Shown: positions 36,201-44,101 of the stretch, piece by piece
Layout of the letters: every line of letters begins with the position of its first letter
Position numbering within the stretch: position 1 is the first letter of the stretch
Assembly: GCF_023094165.1 (NCBI RefSeq)
Contig: NZ_JALMDK010000018.1
Location: 124,001-188,000, forward strand
Reading direction: 5' to 3'
DNA length: 64,000 bases
Source: Crossiella sp. S99.2
Lineage (GTDB): Bacteria; Actinomycetota; Actinomycetes; Mycobacteriales; Pseudonocardiaceae
The notes under the pieces: model-generated
The model's input: only the letters and a program-made list of their open reading frames with translations
What the model was told of the DNA's origin: nothing
Databases searched by the model: none
Program-made: the position numbers and the translations under genes

Positions 36201-38969
36201 GCGCGGGCCCTCGGCGTGGCCCCGCCCGCGGTGCCCACCGACCTGGCCGACGCCTCCCTGGCCGAGTTCGCCGAGGTGCTCGCGCAGCAGCCACCCGCCG
36301 ACGCCGAACTGGACACCCCGCCGCCGGGTGTCGCCCCCTGGGTCCGCACCTTCGGCGTGCGCTGGCAATCCATTGCGGCGGCCACCCGGGTACCGGAGAT
36401 CACCTGGACCGTGCTGGCCGAGGACGGCGACCTGCTCGCCCCTGCCCTCGCCGCCGCCTTCCCGAACACCGCCGGGACCCCGGGTTTCCTCATCCACACC
36501 AGGGGCGCCCGCACCCACGAAGCCGCGCACTGGCTGGTAGACGCTGTGCAGCAGGCCATCCAGACCCCGGCCCGGATCGCCATCCTGCACCACGGCGAGG
36601 CCGGTGGCCTCGGCCGCTCCCTGGCCCTGGAACAGCCCGGCCGCCCGGTCCGCCTAATCGAGATCCCGGCCGCGCCCAGCGCCCAGGTACTGGCCCTGGC
36701 CCAGGCCGAAGCCGCCCAGGGCCACGGTTTCGCCGAACGCCGGATCGACCAGGCAGGCCACCTCACCGAACCCGTGCTCCGCCCGCACCCGGCCGGCCGC
36801 GTGCCCAAGGCCCCGCCGCTGACCGGCAACGACGTGCTGCTGGTCCCCGGCGGCGGGCGCGGCATCGGCGCGGAAAGCGCCCTCGCCCTGGTCGCGGACA
36901 ACGACGCCGCGGTCGCCGTGCTCGGCCGCGCCGACCCCGCCGAGCACCCCGAGGTCGCGCTCACCCTGGACCGGCTGCGCGCCGGCGGGCGGCGGGTCCG
37001 CTACCTGCGCGCCGACGTCACCGACGCGGACGCGGTCAAACACGCCATCGACGAGATCGGCACCGACCTGGGCCCGGTCACCGCCGTGCTGCACGCCGCA
37101 GGCGCCAACCGGCCCTGCGGACTGTCCACATTGGACGCCCCCGCGGTCAGCGCCACCCTGGCGCCCAAGGTGGACGGCCTGCGCAACATCCTGGACGCGG
37201 TCGAACCCGGCTGTCTGCGCCTGGTCATCGGCTACGGTTCGATCATCGGCCGGATCGGCATGGCCGGCCAGGCCGACTACGCGCTGGCCAACGACTGGCT
37301 CGGCCTGGAGATCGCCGCCGCCGCGGAACGGTTGCCCGGCTGCCGGTTCCTGAACATCGAATGGTCGGTCTGGTCCGAGATCGGCATGGGCGCGCGGCTG
37401 GGCAGCGTGACCGCGCTCGCCACGGCCGGAGTGGACGCGATGCCACCGCAGACCGCCACCCGCGTGCTGCGCGAACTCCTTGCCACACCAGGAGAAGCCA
37501 CCAGCGTGGTGGTCACCGGCCGGTTCGGATTCCCGCCGACAGCCAGCACCGGCGCACGCGAGTTACCGCTGACCCGGTTCCTGGAACGGCCGCGAGTGCA
37601 CTACCCGGCGGTGGAACTGGTCTGCGACAGCGACCTCACCGTGCCCAGCGACCCGTACCTGGCCGATCACGCGCTGGCTGGAACCTGTTTGCTGCCAGGC
37701 GTTCTCGGCCTGGAGGCGATGGCTCAGGCGGCCACCGGACTGCGTGGCGGCGAGGTCACCGGGTTCACCGGGGTCGAGCTGACCCGGCCGGTCACCGTGC
37801 CCAGCGACGGCGGCCGGGTGCTGCGGGTGGCAGCCCTGGACCAGCCGGACGGCCGGATCGAGGTCGTGGTGCGCGCCGACGACACCGCCTACGCCGTCGA
37901 CCACTTCCGCGCGCTGCTCACCGTGGCCCCGGAACTCCAGCCACACCAAGGTTTCGAGCCAGCGCCGACCGCCGGGCCACCGGTCGAACTCGACCTCGGC
38001 CGCGATGTCTACGACCGGCTGCTGTTCCACCACGACAACCTGCGCCGGGTCCGGGCCTACCGGGAACTGCGCGCCCGGCGGTGTGTGGTGGAGATCGACG
38101 CCCGCCCCGGCGACACCTGGTTCGGCGAGTTCCAGCCCCAGCACCTGCTGCTCGGCGATCCGGGCGCCAGGGACGCCTTCATCCATGCCCTGCAAGCCTG
38201 TGTGCCACACCGGCGCTGCCTGCCCGAACGGATCGACCGGATCACCCGCCACCGCCCACTGGCCGGCCGCCTCATCGTGGACGCGGTGGAAACCGGCCGG
38301 GACGCGGACACCATCACCGTTGACCTGGTCGTACGCGAACGCTCCGGCGCGATCTGCGAAACCTGGACCGGCCTGTCCCTGCGCGCCATCGGCCCCCTCG
38401 ACACCCAGTCCCCCTGGCCGGCCGCCCTGCTCGGCCCCTACCTGGAACGCAGGCTGGACGACCTGCTCGGCCTGGGCCGGATCGGCCTCGGCGTGGCCAC
38501 CGGCGACCGCGCACCCTCCGGCCTGGCCGCCGCCGCCCGCGCCGCCGGCCGGGACCTCGACCTCCGCCACCGCGCCGACGGCAAACCCCTCGCCCCCGGC
38601 ACCGAGATCTCCCTTGCCCACCAAGGCGATCTGACCCTCGCGGTGGTCGCGGACAACCCACTCGGCTGCGACCTGGAAGCCGTCCGCCCGCGTACCCGGG
38701 AAGCCTGGACCGACCTGCTCGGCCCGGACCGGCTGCGGGTGGCCGAACAACTCGCCGAAGACCTCGACACCGCCGCCACCCGGCTCTGGTGCGTGCTCGA
38801 ATGCACCCGCAAAATCGGCCGCACCCCCGGGATTCCCCTCCTGCGGTCCACCATCGACGACTGGGCACTGTTCACTGTGGACGGTCACCGCTGCGCCACC
38901 ACCCTGCTCCGGGTACGCGGAATCGACCACCCGCTGATCTGCGCGGTACTCGAACCGGAGGCGCCGTGA
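33264..38969 (+). CDS. pksE: Iterative enediyne polyketide synthase
   Basis: 1901 residues. KS about 1-455 (Cys211 in VDAACASS, EGHGTGTAVGD, IKANIGHTKAAAG); AT about 580-890 (Ser655 in GHSIGELA); ACP near 945-1015 (Ser969 in LRLNSI, the enediyne-type motif); KR near 1190-1420 (GGGRGIGAE); DH from about 1450 (DHALAGTCLLPG); C-terminal 4'-phosphopantetheinyl transferase from about 1710 (LGCDLEAVRPR, WCVLECTRK). It builds the polyene precursor of the enediyne core and activates its own ACP. Start overlaps the E5 stop by 8 bp. A TTA codon lies at 37563-37565. The whole domain set is intact. Confidence 0.97.
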   Translation: MPESIAVIGLGCRYPDADSPRELWENVLAQHRSFRRIPPERLPLADYHHTDPTAPDKFYSPYAAVLADYAFDRLRHRVSGATFRAVDTTHWLAVDVAERALADAGFAALAVDPDRVGVVVGNTLTGEFSRTAALRLRWPYVRGRVDAVLRRGGWAPDTRAELLSELEIEYKAPFEPIGEESLAGGLSNTIAGRVCNTFDLHGGAWTVDAACASSLLAVINAAETLTRGDVDVMLAGGVDLSLDPFELVGFAKVGALAPRLMRVYDQDSEGFWPGEGCGFAVLAREEDARRWGARVYAVLRGWGVSSDGRGSITRPEQRGQALAVRRAYARAGYGSDTVGLFEGHGTGTAVGDAIELATLTEARRSADPAASPAVIGSIKANIGHTKAAAGIAGLLKAIMAVHERTLPPVTGCDTPHELLTGTDPQLRVLREPEAWAPELLPRAGISAMGFGGVNTHLTLEGTPTPRRSVPMARQRVLARTPQSAEIIPFAAPDLRVLAEDIDRLRAQTEHLSFGSLRDLAILRCSTTRAGQPVRAAIVADTPFRLDDQLDRLRSWLNAGHTRIDAAAGVFFGQPQRIPRIGFLFPGQAAPVYLGGGVLRRRFEQLAELYPDAPGSAVGDRTDTALAQPSIVRAALAGAAALTELGIHADAVLGHSIGELAALCWAGATAPHSAVDLAAVRGRATAEHSAKGGAMAELAADEDVVARLVDDLPVTIAALNAPDRIVLAGAAPAIEAACIRARARGFRATRLPVRHAFHSPLVAEVARQFATDLAGVAFAPVRPGMISTVLGGELPPNINLAAYLAGQITSPVRFSAALHQLADRCDLLLEVGPGALLTGLATAQVDLPVVATDCGGEDIRGFLTAVAAAHVHGAEVALAGLAAGRVQRTADPLRRPGFLANPCELVPADLPGESAPILLPTPRSAPEESTVDTAGDPFTVVRALVAKHVELPVDSLEPTHRMLADLRLNSITVAELAGLAARALGVAPPAVPTDLADASLAEFAEVLAQQPPADAELDTPPPGVAPWVRTFGVRWQSIAAATRVPEITWTVLAEDGDLLAPALAAAFPNTAGTPGFLIHTRGARTHEAAHWLVDAVQQAIQTPARIAILHHGEAGGLGRSLALEQPGRPVRLIEIPAAPSAQVLALAQAEAAQGHGFAERRIDQAGHLTEPVLRPHPAGRVPKAPPLTGNDVLLVPGGGRGIGAESALALVADNDAAVAVLGRADPAEHPEVALTLDRLRAGGRRVRYLRADVTDADAVKHAIDEIGTDLGPVTAVLHAAGANRPCGLSTLDAPAVSATLAPKVDGLRNILDAVEPGCLRLVIGYGSIIGRIGMAGQADYALANDWLGLEIAAAAERLPGCRFLNIEWSVWSEIGMGARLGSVTALATAGVDAMPPQTATRVLRELLATPGEATSVVVTGRFGFPPTASTGARELPLTRFLERPRVHYPAVELVCDSDLTVPSDPYLADHALAGTCLLPGVLGLEAMAQAATGLRGGEVTGFTGVELTRPVTVPSDGGRVLRVAALDQPDGRIEVVVRADDTAYAVDHFRALLTVAPELQPHQGFEPAPTAGPPVELDLGRDVYDRLLFHHDNLRRVRAYRELRARRCVVEIDARPGDTWFGEFQPQHLLLGDPGARDAFIHALQACVPHRRCLPERIDRITRHRPLAGRLIVDAVETGRDADTITVDLVVRERSGAICETWTGLSLRAIGPLDTQSPWPAALLGPYLERRLDDLLGLGRIGLGVATGDRAPSGLAAAARAAGRDLDLRHRADGKPLAPGTEISLAHQGDLTLAVVADNPLGCDLEAVRPRTREAWTDLLGPDRLRVAEQLAEDLDTAATRLWCVLECTRKIGRTPGIPLLRSTIDDWALFTVDGHRCATTLLRVRGIDHPLICAVLEPEAP
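36044..36056. repeat. GTCCACTGTGGAC palindrome inside pksE
   Basis: Perfect palindrome in the AT-ACP linker, read as part of E-S-T-V-D-T with the rare Thr codon ACT. It matches copies at 1003, 62220 and 63552. Confidence 0.7.
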
Positions 38970-39481
38970 TGGACCTCCCCGCCTTCGAGCACCGGCACCT
39001 GGTGACCTTCGAGGAGACCAACGCGCTCGGCAACGTCTACTTCACCCATTACCTGCGCTGGCAAGGACAATGCCGCGAACTGTTCCTGCGCACCCGCGCA
39101 CCCGAGGTGCTGGCCGAACTCGGCGAGCGCACCCTGCTGGTCACCACGCACTGCTCCTGCGACTACTACGCCGAACTGCACGCCTTCGACGAGGTGCTGA
39201 TCCGGATGCGCGTCGGCGAGGTGACGCAGCACCGGCTCACCCTGCTCTTCGACTACCTGCGCGACGGCCAGCCGGTCGCCCGCGGCAGGCAGGGCCTGGC
39301 CTGGTTCACCCGGGACGGCGACCGGCCCCGGCCCCGGCCGGTGCCCGCCGCGCTGATCACCGCCGTGGCCGCGGCGGTGGCCGCCTACCAGCGCAACGGA
39401 ATCCCGCCCGAAACTTCGCCGTCCGGCGGAGGTGCGCACAACCCGACAATGGAGGACAACGATGGTCACACGATTACGTGA
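38969..39481 (+). CDS. Enediyne hot-dog thioesterase E10
   Basis: 170 residues of the 4-hydroxybenzoyl-CoA-thioesterase-like fold used by SgcE10/CalE7/DynE7: HLVTFEETNALGNVYFTHYLRWQGQCRE, then THCSCDYYAELHAFDEV. It releases the nascent polyene from the ACP of the enediyne synthase by hydrolysis. Its ATG overlaps the pksE stop by one base (TGATG); a GTG one codon upstream is an alternative. The C-terminal 20 bp overlap the next gene. Confidence 0.95.
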   Translation: MDLPAFEHRHLVTFEETNALGNVYFTHYLRWQGQCRELFLRTRAPEVLAELGERTLLVTTHCSCDYYAELHAFDEVLIRMRVGEVTQHRLTLLFDYLRDGQPVARGRQGLAWFTRDGDRPRPRPVPAALITAVAAAVAAYQRNGIPPETSPSGGGAHNPTMEDNDGHTIT

Positions 39482-40100
39482 GCGGACCACGACGAGCGTG
39501 GACGAGCGGATCGCCGCAGCCCTGACCCACATGCAGCCGCGGGTGCTGCTGGGCAACGGCCAGCTCGGCTACCGGACCACGGTGGAGACCACCATCGACG
39601 TGGTGCTCGGCGACGGCAGCGACCCCGCCGCCCCGCGCGAGCAGATCAAGCTCACCTCCCTGGAGAGCGAGATCGCGATCCCGGACCCCGTGCTGCTCAG
39701 CGACGGCAGCCTGCGGTTCGACTGGGAGACCTACCGTTTCATCACCACCGGGGTCAGCACCGTGCTCTTCGGCACGGACACCCCGATCCGGATCCTGATG
39801 GGCCGCGGCGTCGACCCGATGATCCGGCCCACGCTGGGTCACTGCCTGGTCCCGGCCGACATCACCTTCGGCTCGGTGCCGGTGCCGTGCGTCTCCGAGG
39901 TCAACCTGGTCGTGGAGACGCCGTTCGGGCGCCTGCACAACCGCGGTCCGGCGATCATGCGGGCCATGGTGACCTCGGTGCCGCCGATCGGCGAGGCGTT
40001 CATCCAGCAGGGCGTGGTCACGCTCTACAGCGAGGAAGGCGACGAGATCGCTACGAAGGAGGCGACCGCGAGCACGCTCACCGGGATCATCTCGTCCTGA
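39462..40100 (+). CDS. Conserved-looking protein of unknown function in the enediyne operon
   Basis: 212 residues from ATG 39462 with GGAGG 6-7 bp upstream. No family is recognised with confidence. The sequence is acidic, lacks a signal peptide or membrane segment, and alternates hydrophobic residues in a beta-strand-rich way (FDWETYRFITTGVSTVLFG; GSVPVPCVSEVNLVVETPFG). It overlaps E10 by 20 bp and ends at a hairpin, so it is the last gene of the core transcript. It is a good candidate for a new enediyne-associated function, possibly binding a ligand, but that is inference. Confidence 0.7.
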   Translation: MVTRLRERTTTSVDERIAAALTHMQPRVLLGNGQLGYRTTVETTIDVVLGDGSDPAAPREQIKLTSLESEIAIPDPVLLSDGSLRFDWETYRFITTGVSTVLFGTDTPIRILMGRGVDPMIRPTLGHCLVPADITFGSVPVPCVSEVNLVVETPFGRLHNRGPAIMRAMVTSVPPIGEAFIQQGVVTLYSEEGDEIATKEATASTLTGIISS

Positions 40101-40194
40101 CCGGTGACCGAGGTCGGGCCACCGCCGGCCCGAAGATCGCGGGGCGGCCGGGCTGAGCAGCTGACGAGCTGACCGGTCTGACGCGCGATCGATC

Positions 40195-40240
40195 GGGAGG
40201 GCGGGTTCGCGCGTGCCAGCCTGCCCCGCGCCGCCCTCCC
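40195..40240 (+). terminator. Hairpin ending the enediyne core operon
   Basis: Arms GGGAGGGCGG (40195-40204) and CCGCCCTCCC (40231-40240), 26-nt loop, about 95 bp after the last core gene. No T-run. A GGCCAA-family palindrome follows 10 bp later. Confidence 0.55.
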
Positions 40241-40250
40241 ACCCGACGCC

Positions 40251-40309
40251 GAGTTGGCCCAAGTCGTACGCGTAGTTGGCCCAACTGGTCGTCCCACTTT
40301 GGCCAACTG
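40251..40309 (+). repeat. GGCCAA-family intergenic palindrome, copy 5 (type II)
   Basis: 59 bp aligning gap-free to copies 4 and 6 (about seven differences from copy 6). Left arm GAGTTGGCCCAA, central AGTTGG-C-CCAACT and right arm TTTGGCCAACT. It sits between two tandem plus-strand genes. Confidence 0.85.
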
Positions 40310-40340
40310 GACGGTCCACACGTAGGGAGAGGCGGCACAG

Positions 40341-41066
40341 ATGGAGAGCGAGACCTACGGCGAGGTGTTCGCCGAGGTGTTCGACTCGGTGTACGGCGAC
40401 ACCGCGCCCAAGGCCGAGATCGCCACCCTCGCCGAACTGGCCGGGCCGGGCCCCGTGCTGGAACTGGGGGTCGGCACCGGCCGGGTGGCCATCCCGCTGG
40501 CCGAGGCCGGACTGGAAGTGCACGGTCTGGACAACTCACCGCGGATGCTGGCCGCGCTGGCCGCCAAACCCGGCGGCGCGTCGATCCGGACGGTCACCGC
40601 GTTGCTGCCGGATATCCCGCTGTCCCAACGGTTCCGGCTGATCTCCTGCGTGGACAACACCTTGCTGCTGCTGCGCACCCAGGAACAGCAACTCCAGTGC
40701 GTCACCAACGCCGCCGCGCACCTGACCGAGGACGGCGTGCTGGTGCTGGAAACGTTGGGGCAACTGGATCCCAACGGGGCGGGCGCCGGGATCGTGCTCA
40801 TCCACATGGGCAAGAACAGCGCGGTGCTCTGGGCCACCGAGGCAAACTCGGCCACCCAGCGGTTCAGCACCAGGGAGATCATCCTGGCCGACAACCAGGT
40901 CCGGGTGCTGCCCTTCCGCGGCAGGCTGGTCTCGCCTGCCGAACTGGACCTGATGGCGCGGCTGGCCGGCCTGCGGTTGCGCGCCCGGTGGGGTGGCTGG
41001 GGTCAGGAACCCTTCACCAGCGCCAGTTTCCTCGCGGTCTCGGTCTACGAGAAAGCCAAGCCCTAG
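40341..41066 (+). CDS. Class I SAM-dependent methyltransferase (tailoring)
   Basis: 241 residues, overall like the DesVI/TylM1 N-methyltransferase group in size and opening (YGEVFAEVFDSVYGDTAPKAEIATLAEL). SAM motif VLELGVGTGRVAIPLAEAGLEVHGLDNSPRM cannot distinguish O- from N-transfer. GAGAGG lies upstream of the ATG. Flanked on both sides by copies of the same intergenic palindrome. Methylation of the amino sugar or the aglycone is plausible. Confidence 0.85.
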   Translation: MESETYGEVFAEVFDSVYGDTAPKAEIATLAELAGPGPVLELGVGTGRVAIPLAEAGLEVHGLDNSPRMLAALAAKPGGASIRTVTALLPDIPLSQRFRLISCVDNTLLLLRTQEQQLQCVTNAAAHLTEDGVLVLETLGQLDPNGAGAGIVLIHMGKNSAVLWATEANSATQRFSTREIILADNQVRVLPFRGRLVSPAELDLMARLAGLRLRARWGGWGQEPFTSASFLAVSVYEKAKP

Positions 41067-41072
41067 CCCGCC

Positions 41073-41131
41073 GAGTTGGCCCAAGTCGTACGCCCGGTTG
41101 GCCCAACCGGGCGTCCCAGTTTGGCCAACTC
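41073..41131 (+). repeat. GGCCAA-family intergenic palindrome, copy 6 (type II)
   Basis: 59 bp. The centre is a perfect hairpin, CGCCCGGTTGG and its complement with a single-base loop (41091-41113), nested inside the outer arms GAGTTGGCCCAA and TTTGGCCAACTC. It begins 6 bp after the methyltransferase stop. Confidence 0.88.
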
Positions 41132-41156
41132 GACGGCGGAGACGGAAAGGTTTCCG

Positions 41157-42242
41157 GTGAGCACCAGGCGGTACACGCTTCCGGTCGAGCAGACGAAGTG
41201 GTCGCTCTCGACCAGTTCCACCGTGGTCTTCGACTGGGACTACGACCCCAGCCAGGACCGGCTGCTCGGGCTCTACGAACGCGGCAAGGCCAAGCAGTGG
41301 GACGCCAACGAGCGGATCGACTGGTCGATCCCGTTCGACCCGACCTCGCCGGAACACGAACCCGACCACTACCTGCCGCTGTTCGGCTCGCCGGTCTTCG
41401 AGCGGATGACCCAGGCGGAGCGCAACGAGTACCGGCACCACGTCACCGCGTTCAACAACTCCATGTTCCTGCACGGCGAACAGGGCGCGCTGATCTGCGC
41501 GGCCCGGGTGGTGGAGACCGTGCCCGAGCTGGACGCCAAGTTCTACGCCGCCACCCAGGTGGTGGACGAGGCCCGGCACGTGGAGATCTTCTCCCGGCTG
41601 GTCCGGGAGAAGATCGAACTCGCCTACCCGATCTCGGCGCCGATGAAGGAACTGCTCACCTCGGTCCTGGAAGATCCGCGGCCGGACATCGTCCAGCTCG
41701 GCATGCAGGTGCTCATCGAGGGCCTGGCGCTGGCCGCGTTCGCGCTGGGCCGGGACTCCACCACGCACCCGCTGTTCCGCACCATCAACGCCTACGTCAT
41801 GCAGGACGAGGCCCGGCACGTCGCCTTCGGCCGGATCGGGCTGCGTGATCTCTACCGGCAGCTGACCGCCAGGGAGATCGCCGAGCGGGAGGAGTTCGTG
41901 GTCGACGCCTGCCACCTGATGCGGGACCGGCTGATGGGCGAGGAGGTCTTCGAACGGCTCGGGCTGCCGGTGCGGGATTGTCTGGAGCACGTGGAGCAGT
42001 CGCCGTTCATGCGCGGGTTCCGGTCCCAGCTGTTCTCCCGGATCGTGCCCGCGGTGCAGGACATCGGCCTGTGCGGGCCGAAGGTGCGGCGAGCCTTCGA
42101 GGACATGGGCGTGCTCCAGTTCGAGGCGGTGGACCTGGACGCGACGCACGCTAGGGACGACCGGGTGGCCGATGAGGTGGAGGCCGCCGACGCCGCGCGG
42201 GTGGCCCAGGTGTCGGCGACGATCGAGGCAGGTGAGCAATAG
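41157..42242 (+). CDS. Ferritin-like di-iron protein, putative oxygenase
   Basis: 361 residues from GTG 41157 with GGAAAGG upstream. A four-helix ferritin-like bundle supplies a full di-iron ligand set: Glu108 (HGEQGAL), Glu138 and His141 (DEARH), Glu188 (IEGLAL), Glu218 and His221 (second DEARH). The N-terminal stretch WDYDPSQDRLLGLYERGKAKQW is also conserved-looking. Such enzymes use O2 for N-oxygenation, hydroxylation or desaturation. Its place after a methyltransferase in the enediyne locus suggests a tailoring oxygenation; the substrate is unknown. Confidence 0.82.
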   Translation: MSTRRYTLPVEQTKWSLSTSSTVVFDWDYDPSQDRLLGLYERGKAKQWDANERIDWSIPFDPTSPEHEPDHYLPLFGSPVFERMTQAERNEYRHHVTAFNNSMFLHGEQGALICAARVVETVPELDAKFYAATQVVDEARHVEIFSRLVREKIELAYPISAPMKELLTSVLEDPRPDIVQLGMQVLIEGLALAAFALGRDSTTHPLFRTINAYVMQDEARHVAFGRIGLRDLYRQLTAREIAEREEFVVDACHLMRDRLMGEEVFERLGLPVRDCLEHVEQSPFMRGFRSQLFSRIVPAVQDIGLCGPKVRRAFEDMGVLQFEAVDLDATHARDDRVADEVEAADAARVAQVSATIEAGEQ

Positions 42243-42412
42243 GCCAGTTGTCTGAGTAAATGGCCAGGACGTGCGGATAAATTGTGTACACGAGTTGACT
42301 GAACAATGCGCACACGATCCGGCGAAGAGCCGATCACTGCTCGACCGGGATGTCCGTTTCGTGTAGGTTGAGCCGCGCCAAGTTTCACTCCTATCCACTG
42401 GAGGGCAGTTAA

Positions 42413-42775
42413 TTGACGGCCGGAGACCAGAACATCGACAGCGTGCTCGCCGGCGTTGCGGTGGCTGATTTCGAAGCTGCGCAGTCCTGGTACTCGAAGC
42501 TTTTCGGACGTGAGCCCGACGTCGTGCCCACCGAGGGAATCGCGGAATGGCAGCTCGCGCCGAATGCCTGGGTGCAGCTCACCGAGAACCCGGACCGGGC
42601 GGGCAAGAGTTCGGTGGTGATCGGGGTCCGCGATCTCGCCGCACAGGTCAAGTCGGTCGAATCGGCCGGATTCACCCCGGGTGCAGTGGAGGAATACCCG
42701 GGCATCGTCAAGACGAGCACCATTTTCGACCCCGAGGGCAATGAAGTGACGTTTGTGGAGGAGTTGACCGAGTGA
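42413..42775 (+). CDS. VOC-family protein (glyoxalase/bleomycin-resistance fold)
   Basis: 120 residues from a TTG start, supported by GGAGGG at good spacing. Two beta-alpha-beta-beta-beta halves: LAGVAVADFEAAQSWYSKLFG and VVIGVRDLAAQVKSVESAGF, ending FDPEGNEVTFVEEL. Metal ligands of true glyoxalases are incomplete, which fits a binding protein. In tiancimycin-type enediyne clusters VOC proteins (TnmS) sequester the product, so this is a self-resistance candidate. The alternative is an enzyme acting with the downstream aminotransferase, whose GTG overlaps its stop. Confidence 0.82.
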   Translation: MTAGDQNIDSVLAGVAVADFEAAQSWYSKLFGREPDVVPTEGIAEWQLAPNAWVQLTENPDRAGKSSVVIGVRDLAAQVKSVESAGFTPGAVEEYPGIVKTSTIFDPEGNEVTFVEELTE

Positions 42776-44097
42776 GTGAGGCGTCCAGCGAAGTCGCGGA
42801 AGTCCCGGTCCCGTCGATTCCGGCGGATCCGGTGTGGAACCCGATGTCGGACTACTCGTTCATGGCCGAGCACGGTGTGCGGATCGTATCGGGCTCGGGT
42901 GTCCGGGTACGCGATGATCAAGGCAACGAGTACCTCAGCGGAACCGCCGGACTGTGGAATGTGACCTGCGGGTTCGGCCATCCCGACATCCTGGACGCCA
43001 TTACCAGCCAGCTGCAGAAACTCTCCTATGGCACGTTGTTCCTGTTCTCCCACGAGCCCGCCACTGCCCTCGCCCGCCGGCTGCTGTCGATCGCGCCGCC
43101 CGGCCTCACCCGGGTGCACTTCACCACCGGCGGCGCGAGCGCGGTGGAGACGGCGATGAAGGTGGTGCGCCGGTACTTCCGGCTGGTGGGACAGCCCGAA
43201 CGACGGCTGATCGTGTCGCTGGACCGCTATTCCTGGCACGGCACGCTCTACGGCAGCATGAGCGTGACCGGCGAGGACATCGAACAGCGGGCCTACGGCG
43301 CCGATCTCAGCGGGGTGCGCAAGATCCCCACTCCGCGCACCGCCGACGATCCGCCCGGCGCGACCGCGCTGACCGCGTTCACCGAACTGGTCGACGCCGA
43401 GCGCGGGCGGATCGCCGCGGTCATCCTGGAACCGGTGCTGGCCTCCGGCGGGGTGATCCCGCTGCCGCCGGAGTACGTCGCCGGAGTCAGCGAACTGTGC
43501 CGGGACAACGGGATCCTGCTCATCGCCGATGAGGTGGCCACCGGTTTCGGCCGGACCGGGCGGATGTTCGGCGGCGAGCACTACGACCTGCGCCCGGATG
43601 TGGTGGTGCTGTCCAAGGGCATCAACAGCGGCTATCTACCACTGGGCGCGGCGCTGTTCAGTGAGCCGATCTTCGACGCCTTCCGGCGGGCCGGTTTGCC
43701 GTTGCTGCACGGGGAAACCCAGGGCGGCAACCCGGCGGCCTGCGCGGCCGCGATCGCCACCCTGGACGTGCTCGACCGCGAAGGACTGGTCGAGAACTCC
43801 CGCGTCGTCGGCCAGTACCTGCTCAACCGCCTGGAACCGCTGCGGTCGCGTCCGGCAGTGCGGGATGTCCGGGGCCGCGGCCTGATGATCGGCATCGAGC
43901 TGACTCCGCGTGGCGGCAAGGGTCCGGCGTCGATTCCGGAGGTGATGACCGAGGTGATCGGCTGCCGCCTGCGCGGTCTGCTGGTGCACCCGCTGCTGGC
44001 CAGTGGCGGCATCGGGCTGTTCCCGCCGCTGACACTGAGCATGGCCGAGGCCGATCAGGTGGCCGAGGTGCTCGACCAGGTCACGGCCGCCGGGTGA
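42772..44097 (+). CDS. Class III PLP-dependent aminotransferase
   Basis: 441 residues of the omega-aminotransferase/BioA fold. PLP-Lys in VVLSKGINSGYLPLGA, Asp in LLIADEVATGFGRTG, phosphate-binding TTGGASAVETAMKV, and Trp in GTAGLWNVTCGFGHP. It transfers amino groups to or from an aldehyde or ketone, often with polyamines or beta-amino acids. GTG overlaps the VOC stop and the next gene follows after 4 bp, so VOC, aminotransferase and flavoenzyme form a coupled trio. The substrate is unknown. Confidence 0.9.
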   Translation: MSEASSEVAEVPVPSIPADPVWNPMSDYSFMAEHGVRIVSGSGVRVRDDQGNEYLSGTAGLWNVTCGFGHPDILDAITSQLQKLSYGTLFLFSHEPATALARRLLSIAPPGLTRVHFTTGGASAVETAMKVVRRYFRLVGQPERRLIVSLDRYSWHGTLYGSMSVTGEDIEQRAYGADLSGVRKIPTPRTADDPPGATALTAFTELVDAERGRIAAVILEPVLASGGVIPLPPEYVAGVSELCRDNGILLIADEVATGFGRTGRMFGGEHYDLRPDVVVLSKGINSGYLPLGAALFSEPIFDAFRRAGLPLLHGETQGGNPAACAAAIATLDVLDREGLVENSRVVGQYLLNRLEPLRSRPAVRDVRGRGLMIGIELTPRGGKGPASIPEVMTEVIGCRLRGLLVHPLLASGGIGLFPPLTLSMAEADQVAEVLDQVTAAG

Positions 44098-44101
44098 GCC
44101 G

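Noticed and set aside
35966..38323. 785-codon forward frame inside pksE
   Set aside because: Low-complexity Arg/Pro/Gly translation, an out-of-frame shadow of the synthase.
42243..42412. Possible additional GGCCA palindrome after the di-iron gene
   Set aside because: Only isolated GGCCAG and TGGCCA words occur; no paired arms or match to the repeat family.
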